From assembly GCF_019649055.1 (NCBI RefSeq), contig NW_026570224.1, positions 186,001-250,000 on the forward strand: a DNA stretch of 64,000 bases, read 5' to 3'. Position numbers and translations under genes: made by a program. Below are positions 57,156-64,000 of the stretch, piece by piece. The notes beneath the pieces were generated by a model, which was given only the letters and a program-made list of their open reading frames with translations, had not been told where the DNA came from and searched no databases. This DNA is from Paramacrobiotus metropolitanus. Taxonomy: Eukaryota > Tardigrada > Eutardigrada > Parachela > Macrobiotidae. Position 1 is the stretch's first letter. Each line of letters starts with the position of its first letter.

Positions 57156-58748
57156 ATGCGCCGACACCGTGTCGTCGTCATCTTGGCGGCGATATTTATC
57201 TGCTGTAAGAATTACATTATTACGCCCGACAATGATTTTTTCAAGTATATATTTTCAGTTTTTGTACATGTTTTTTATATAATTATGTTTCATGGAACTT
57301 TTTCTTTTTTTGTGTTTTTGCGTGTAATCGAAGAATAAAAGAACTTGTATTGATTTGAGAGAAAACTTTTTTTATTTCATGTTGACCTTTAGTGCGTTTA
57401 GTGTTTTTCCTTTTTATTTCATATTTTTTTCCGGTGACCTTTAGGCTACTGGTCCGCCGACGCGTTAAAATGCTACCACTGCCGTGGCCCCATCGGGTCG
57501 GCCTGCGAGACGAACCCCTCCCTGATCAGCAACGACATCGAAGGCGTGGCCTCCTGTAACCCCCGCCCCCCGTCGCCCTTAAGCGACCGCGTCATCTTCG
57601 ACGAACCGTACTGTGTGTCCTTCAGTCAGCAGTTGAACCGCGCGCCCGACGGCCAAAACGAGGTGATTGTGGTGCGGCAGTGCAGTTACCCGGGGGGTAT
57701 TCCCGCTCCGGCCAATGTGCGGTGTGTCAAGCAGCCGGAGAACAAGCGCATCAACATGTACTGCAACACCACGCTGTGCAATACGCGCAGTCTGGCGCAG
57801 ATCTTCCAGGAATGCGGTAATGGCAGTGTTGTCGTGAGTTAACGGCCCATACAAAGCGGGGCGCTACGTTAACTGCGTGGATCGTCTGTTGGGTGACACG
57901 TGCTGTGATTGGTTGCAGCTTGATTGGTCGCCGGGGACCACAGTTTTCTATGGGCCGCCGCAGAAAGCGGATACGCGAACTGCTCAGGTACGAAATGTAA
58001 AGAAATAACCACGCATAACAGAAGATGCATTTTATATTTAAATGCAGCCGATAAAACGGAATTTTTATTACCAATAGTTCAAACAAATTCATCTGTGTTT
58101 TTGCGTTGCACACGACTTAAACAAATTGAATATTTCTCTGCGAATTTGCTAACAAGTTATCGTTTCGGATTCTCTAAAAATTAACGCGAAAAGGTACATT
58201 ATTCAGTTCTGTGCAACAGATTTTTCCACACAGTTTTAGTGTGGGAAAAAAATTTTCCCTGAGTAATCAGGTTATTATTTGCAACTTCGCGATGCGAGAC
58301 AATTAATTTGTAACGCTTAACGTTTTAAAAAGTGCATTTTAAGTGCATTTTATCTGCAGATTTGCTAACTGTAAGAATTTTTTCCTTATTCGCTCGTAAA
58401 AAATTAACGCCAAAAAGTACATTATTCAGTAGTGTGCAGTAGATTTTCCCACGCGGTTTTAGTGTGGGAAAATTTTTTTCTTAATTAATTTGTGACCTAG
58501 GCCTTTGTATTTCGCGTATTAACGCACTGTACATATTGCAGGTTGATCCGCCTGCTCCTAGTCAAGAAATCCAACACGCCGCATCCGCTGCTGTTGACGT
58601 TAAAGGTAAACAGCTGATTTTTACGATCTTTATGTCTTGAAAAAGCGATTGAATGGAATGCATGATTAATGCGTGATTCTTTACAGGAAATCTCTCCTTC
58701 ACATTATACACCGCCGCTTTTATTGGGCTCATGCTGGGCAGCAGCTGA
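57156..58748 (+). CDS. Single-domain three-finger GPI-anchored protein (paralog 6)
   Basis: Five exons: 57156-57204, 57445-57833, 57919-57987, 58542-58605, 58687-58748. They sum to 211 codons. Signal MRRHRVVVILAAIFIC. One domain (17-146) with Lys-Cys-Tyr-His-Cys, Tyr-Cys-Val-Ser-Phe, Gln-Cys-Ser-Tyr-Pro-Gly-Gly and the end signature Tyr-Cys-x4-Cys-Asn. A short Pro/Thr then Ala-rich stalk follows, then the GPI-like tail (NLSFTLYTAAFIGLMLGSS). Exon phases equal those around domain II of the two-domain genes, so it may be the ancestral unit or a reduced relative. The AATAAA-like GTAATAAAAAC at about 58968 may be its poly(A) signal. Confidence 0.8.
58137..58482. repeat. Duplicated 125-bp block in intron 3 of paralog 6
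   Basis: AAAATTAACGC, GTACATTATTCAGT, GCA(A/G)(C/T)AGATTTT and GTTTTAGTGTGGGAAAA occur in the same order at 58137-58259 and 58354-58482. Confidence 0.7.
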
Positions 58749-60315
58749 TCGTGGTTGCGAAAAACGCTGATTTCATTAGTCAGTCAATATCGAAGTTAGA
58801 CCCTTTTTTTTATTCAGCTTATTTGTAATGTTAATTCCAAATTATCTGTTTTATATTTATTCGAGAACTTTCGGTTAATATTTTTAACAGGGTTTTTTTA
58901 TATTCTCGGTTGTAATTAAACGATAATATGTACCTTGCCGCTGTAAAAGAGAAACGTGACGAGGCGGTAATAAAAACGCGGCATGCCGGTGCACCGCTGA
59001 GTGTGATTTATATCAAGGCGTCTAAACTTGTTTGCCCACTTTGCACAATCTTGATACACCGGGTACAATAGTCATTTTTTCTTTCGCCGGCTACCGAACA
59101 CTCACAAGATGTGCATTGTCGCCGCTCATAAAGCGCCGGGAGTAAACCAAACAAACCAAACCTCCAACAGAGGCATATTATACTGTACTCGCGTATGTCT
59201 TCAAGCTGCCAAAGCATGGGCACACTTTCTATCGGCGACGCACACAACACATTCTACTGGTTTTTTTCTACTGCAAGCAATGCTTACTATACACAATTTT
59301 TTATGATCTCCACCTTCACGGAATAAACGGTAAATAAGTGGCGATTAATCGATGGATTATTGGTGATGATTTTGCTGTTAATTTTTCACCGGGGTTATCA
59401 TGTTTGAACGGCTTCGCGAAGCTCTCGTAAGTTGAGCGTAATTTGTTTGATTATTTACTTATTAAGCGTAAATATTGGAACATTATTAAGGGATTAAAAC
59501 GGCATCGCAGCCGCGATCAGGATAAGGAGCGGAACGCCAGCGCGCGGGACCGTAAGTCACATTCAAAAATCTTTAATCAATGCATACTGACGTCATTAAG
59601 CATAGCCCATCCTAGGTGAATAATAATTATTGTTGTGGTGAGTATCTTGCGAATATTGTTACGCAGTTATGCGCATAATATTTGGGAAATTTTATATGAA
59701 AATATCCGGGTATTTGGTGTATGTTTTTGTTGTTGATTGTCTGCGGGCGCTTCAAGGGGAGAGTAAAACGTCGATTACCGTAAAACCCGGCATTGCCGGT
59801 GGCTTATTTAATAACCGTTTTAATAGGAACAAGTCGGTTTACAGCACGAATTCGGTTTAAAACAGATCAATGTTAAACAAAACATCCTGAAAATATTTAT
59901 CGTTATTAATTTTACAGTTCATTTAATTAATGTATGCTCTAATTAATCGGTAAACAATCAAGCAAAAAAATTAAAATCAAACCGAATTTTTATGAATTTA
60001 CAAACTGGGAAATTCGCAGTATTTTTTTTTAGTAAATTTATTTAAATAAAAAAATCATGATAATCTTCTGCATTTATAAAAAACACATTGGCGGAAAAAA
60101 ATGCTGCTCATATATCGTCAAAAGTGCAATGACTTATCGAGAGTTGAAATTGTTATTATTTACTCAACCAGCCAAGTAGTTTTCGCCCGCGAGCGTTAGA
60201 ATAATAAACACAAGCCGCGGATATCCGACAAGCTGTCCGTTCAATCGCGGTGTTGGCAGGCGGCCAATCCCGGCATCTGCTGGAGGATGGCGTTGGCGGG
60301 TCACCGCGGCGCAGG
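58749..60315. other. Intergenic, nothing supported
   Basis: AT-rich DNA upstream of the TRPA-like gene, no clear gene or repeat. Confidence 0.4.
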
Positions 60316-63300
60316 ATGAGCCCGGCCAACGGGCTGAACGCGGCCAACCTGGCCGGATTGACCGGGTTGAGCGACTTCAACCAGCTGCTGTCCTCCTTCG
60401 TCATCGACACCTCCCTGGGCCCCAAACAGGGCAGGGAGAACGAGAAGCCCATCCACTACGCCGTCCGCACCGACAATTTCGCCCTGCTCGAGGTACATTG
60501 TATTAGAAATTAGTATTTAATACAATTTTTATTGTTGTTATCATTACTTCAACAAAATTCAATAAGTTCATCATTGGCACAATTAATTTTGATAATATTA
60601 CAACTATTTGTATTATACAGTTTTTATTACCTACCAACTTTTTTACCAAAGATGATGCTTTTATATATTTTTATTTTTTTTTTATTTTTAGCAGGATAAT
60701 TACTTATTTTTGTTAATCAATCAAAATATAGCATTATCAAAATAATCATGGTTTTAATTTTTTTACTAGTATTGTAACATTCTTTAATTTATTTCTCGGC
60801 TTTTTTATTTATGTATGTATTGTATAAAACCGGCGAAATAAGAAAATTAATTTCTGTTTTTAGTAACGAGGCGCATACCCCAACTCTAATATTGCTTAAT
60901 TTCAACAACAGCAAAATATTGCTTAATTTCTAAGGATTCTAACGATACCAAGCACAGGTAGACCAGAGAATCAAGAGTTGGGGTATGCGCCTCGTAAGTA
61001 ATGTATGCCTTCTGTAAGTTTAAGCACATGATTATTTTAAAATTCTATATTGATGAGCGGGAATTCAGTTGTATCACGGTACTTATCTGCTTGTTATGAC
61101 GAATCAGCGTTTATTTGAATAGAGCCTGTTGAGTAATTCCAAGTGGCGCTGGGATCCGGAGAGCGTGGCCGACAGCTGCAAGGGTGAACGACCCATCCAC
61201 GTGGCGGCGGAATTCGACAATCTGTCGGCGTTCAAATTCCTGCGCCAGCACCACGCCGACCTGCATTCCAAGCAGACCGATTTCCACTGGCTGCAGGCCG
61301 TCCACATCGCCGCCGCCACCGGTCAGACGCCACCGGCATTCGAACAAGCATCCGTTTCTCACATTCTGTTCGTTCTTTAGGATCGTATAACGTCCTCCGC
61401 TATTTACTCGTCGACGTCATCGCGACCGGTAACCAAGCGCGTAAATTTCCACTGCTTCGTAATCTTCTTCATAGTAACCGGTGCAGATAATAAAAAGTTC
61501 GTCACCGCCGAGGATTACGAGGGCGGGACGGCGCTGCACTGGGCGGTGCTGGGACATCATATGGACTGTATTCAGCTGTTGCTGGAGCGTGGCGCGTCGG
61601 TGGATCACCAGCAAAGCCGGGTAAGCCGAAATAAAGCGTGATTGCCTCGTTTTGCTTGCATGATAGGAAGGTTCTTCGCTTTGCTCGTTTTGATAACGCT
61701 TTCCTCGTTTAAAGAACGCTTTCTTCGTTTTGTTAAAGCTTTGCTCCACTTGAGAACGCTTCGCTCATCTTCAGGACGCACTTCTTGTTTTCAGAACGCT
61801 TTTCTCGTTCAAGGAACGCTTTGCTCGTTTAGGAACGCCTTTGAGAACGCCTTAATAAATTTCATTTGCAGGGTCCCCAGTGCACGCCGCTGCACTACGC
61901 CTGCCTGCAGCGTTCCCTGGAGATGGTCAGTATAATGGCGGAACTGCGCCCCGAGGAGTTCCGGCGCGCCCTCTCCATCAAGGACTCGGAAGGGAGTACG
62001 CCGTTGCACCGTGCCGTGGCGCTGGACGACCCGGCGCTGGTGGAATACTTGCTAGATAAGGTGGCAACCTATAGTGGTATACTGGAGCGAAGGCTCTAAA
62101 GGTCATGGTTTAGGGCGCACCGACGGATATGCTGGACGCCGAAGGCCGCAGTCCGGTGATCATGGCGGCGGTGCGGGAAGCGTGGTACGCGGCGGCCGTC
62201 ATGCTCAAGTACGGCGTCAATCCCTTCATCTGTGACCCGGTCTTCCAGCGCACCACGGCGCATCACGCCGCCATGGTGGGCGCGAACCCGCTGGATTGTC
62301 CGGAACTAATCGAGCGCATGAACTCGGTACGCTCTTTTTCTGATTGAACGCTTTTGTACAACAGCCCGAAGTCCAATTTATCCCGCAGCATCCTGAATGG
62401 AAGAAGCGTCTGGATGCGCTGGACAGTTTCGGGTACACGGCGCTACAGTACGCCGCAGGGTACGGTCACGTCGCCACGTTTAACGGACTGCTGCAGATCG
62501 GCGCCAGTATCGATTCCAAGAATCACAAGAATAAAACGGTCCTTCATTACGCCGCAAAGTAACCAGGATTTTTCCTTGTCAAGCTGTGCGTTTCATAGTC
62601 AGACTGGCAGAGTTAGCAGGTACGGACAGCTGGAGATGGTCCGAACACTGCTGGGCTACCCCATCGGTCCACGCATCCTCAACGCCATGGATCATCGTGG
62701 GCGGGGCGCATTACACATGGCTGCGGCGTACGGTAAGTCCTCATTACGTTAATTCATTTCGGCTGTTAAATTACGGTTTTTCTTTTTAAAAGGTCACCAG
62801 CAAGTGGTGGAACTGCTACTGTCCAAAGGCGCCTTCGCTTTCCGCGACGATTCCGGTCGAACCGCGTTCCACTTGGCCGCGGCGCGCAATCATTACCGTA
62901 TGAGTGTTTTAGCTAGGGTCTTCAAAGGTCACGTTAACGTCTGATTGCAGAGATAATGGAGTCGATTGCTGTATACTTCGGCGCGGTACTGAACGATGCC
63001 GATAAATACGGGGTACGCCGCGTTTTTTCAACGATTGTTCAGTTTTTATAAGGTACCTCGTTTGCAGAACACCGCGCTGCATTTGGCGGCCGCCAATAAC
63101 GCTGCGGAAGCGGTGACATCCCTGTTGAATTCCTTAACCAACGCCGCGATGGTGGTACAAGCCGTGACGCGGGAGGAAGCGTCAGGGTACACACCGGTCG
63201 ATCTGGCCATCCGCAATAAGAACGAGCGCGCGGCACTGGCCTTCATCAATAGTAAACACTGGAAGCTCATCGTCATGCAGCACTCGTTCACATACGGCAC

Positions 63301-64000
63301 CGTCGTTCTCGGGTTGATCGCGCATCTCCCTAACGTGATGAAAGTACGCTTTGTGACCTTTTTCGTCGGCTTGTTGCACACTTGTCGATGGTTTCGTTGC
63401 AGCGATGCCTGGATCGCAGTATGAGCGAAGCCAAATTCGATGAGCATGGGTCGTACGTAAGTCGCTCGAATTGCTGTCCCTTTGATCTGTTGAATCATGC
63501 TTTTCCCTGTTGCAGACCGAGTACGACTTCACGATACTCCATCACTGTACGAACGCGGAGAAGAGTAAAGGCCCGTATAACAGTGTGGCCGTTCCCATGC
63601 GAGCGCTGAAAGTAGGCGCTCTTCCGAATTTCCGCTCCTTAAAATGTCCACCCACTAAAAAATTTTTAGCTGATGGCGACGATGCGGCGCAGTGATCTCC
63701 TCGCTCATCCCGTTTGCACAACGCTTCTGGAGCGCAAATGGTATAGTTCCCTACCATCTCCGTAAATCCTTAATCACTAGCGCGTTTTCCAGGATCTCCT
63801 ATGGAATGTACTGCTCCGGTAAATTCCAACCTCAGCAAACACCCGAACGCGTAAAACAGTGACCTTTCTCCGTCTGCAGGCATCATCATGGCGTCCAACC
63901 TGGTCTTCGTGTCGGTGCTGTCGTACGTGATGATGTCGGCCGTCGAGAGTGATTTGCGTCCCCACTTACTGGCAAAATCCCGTGCCAACGTGGCCTTCTG
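60316..64000 (+). CDS. TRPA-like channel: ankyrin repeats and first membrane helix (3' part outside window)
   Basis: Sixteen exons recognised: 60316-60492, 61123-61321, 61381-61428, 61487-61620, 61872-62060, 62114-62326, 62365-62558, 62620-62732, 62793-62897, 62951-63012, 63068-63343, 63403-63456, 63516-63611, 63670-63761, 63793-63818, 63880 to beyond 64000. About ten or more ankyrin repeats appear (KPIHYAVRTDN, RPIHVAAEFDN, TALHWAVLGHH, TPLHYACLQRS, TPLHRAVALDD, TALQYAAGYGH, GALHMAAAYGH, TALHLAAANNA, TPVDLAIRNKN). A TRPA-type linker follows (LPNVMKRCLDRSM, then TEYDFTILHHC and LLAHPVCTTLLERKW), then a hydrophobic helix (SNLVFVSVLSYVMMSA) taken as S1. TRPA channels sense irritants and heat. 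The ATG at 60316 is the last of several in-frame candidates; an upstream start is possible. Confidence 0.8.
60866..60995. mobile_element. Short MITE in intron 1 of the TRPA-like gene
   Basis: Perfect 22-bp inverted ends starting ACGAGGCGCATACCCCAAC. The interior has a direct repeat of AATATTGCTTAATTTC. 130 bp in all. Confidence 0.8.
61670..61845. repeat. Degenerate tandem repeat GAACGCTTTGCTCGTTT
   Basis: About eight diverged units of 18-24 bp within intron 4 of the TRPA-like gene. Confidence 0.7.

Noticed and set aside
57433-57444. TGACCTTT as simply the branch-point/polypyrimidine signal
   Set aside because: It fits at 57433, but most other copies are far from 3' splice sites or in the wrong orientation.

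Overview
The window comes from an invertebrate animal genome. It holds multi-exon genes with GT-AG introns, a non-LTR retrotransposon, many small inverted-repeat transposons (MITEs), a TRPA-family channel, a CatSper4-like channel and a local array of three-finger (Ly6/uPAR, quiver-like) surface proteins. I cannot fix the phylum from sequence alone. The compact introns and large three-finger family would suit an ecdysozoan such as a tardigrade, but that is a guess. Exon joins below were worked out by hand from splice sites and reading phase. Boundaries may be off by a base or two, but every complete three-finger gene model closes to a whole number of codons.

Layout. (1) 1-8420: the right-hand part of a GC-rich, intron-poor, compact multi-ORF element that starts left of the window. 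It encodes Pro/Arg/Glu-rich proteins with coiled-coil and winged-helix-like blocks, and its non-coding parts carry at least seven hairpins with different stems but the same CAATA loop. I cannot assign it to a known family. It may be virus- or retroelement-derived, so it is described only as a fossil. (2) 9168-13087, 28784-31625, about 33730-35943, 42416-45133 and 47660-53193: five paralogous genes, all on +. Each encodes a signal peptide, cysteine-rich domain I, a double hydrophobic segment, cysteine-rich domain II, a variable stalk and a hydrophobic GPI-anchor-like tail. A sixth, single-domain relative lies at 57156-58748. (3) Between them are a small gene of unknown function (18063-18754), a four-helix membrane protein (20873-21850, minus), a minisatellite of about 54 units of 51 bp (22582-25350), a truncated LINE (40355-41733, minus) and a small secreted CCPGW protein (46978-47326, minus). 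(4) 53509-55685, minus: a CatSper4-like one-repeat voltage-gated channel whose pore motif carries Arg where the family has Asp. (5) 60316-64000, +: ankyrin repeats and first transmembrane helix of a TRPA-like channel that runs off the window.

The intergenic DNA and introns are full of inverted-repeat elements: three copies of one MITE family, two copies of a large foldback element (one with another MITE nested in it), and several single-copy ones. The three-finger array appears to have grown by tandem duplication. Its members share exon phases and micro-exons, while their stalks and tails have diverged. The two channel genes suggest sensory and sperm functions nearby, but nothing in the sequence shows joint regulation, apart from a repeated TGACCTTT/AAAGGTCA motif that is frequent from 52 to 64 kb.
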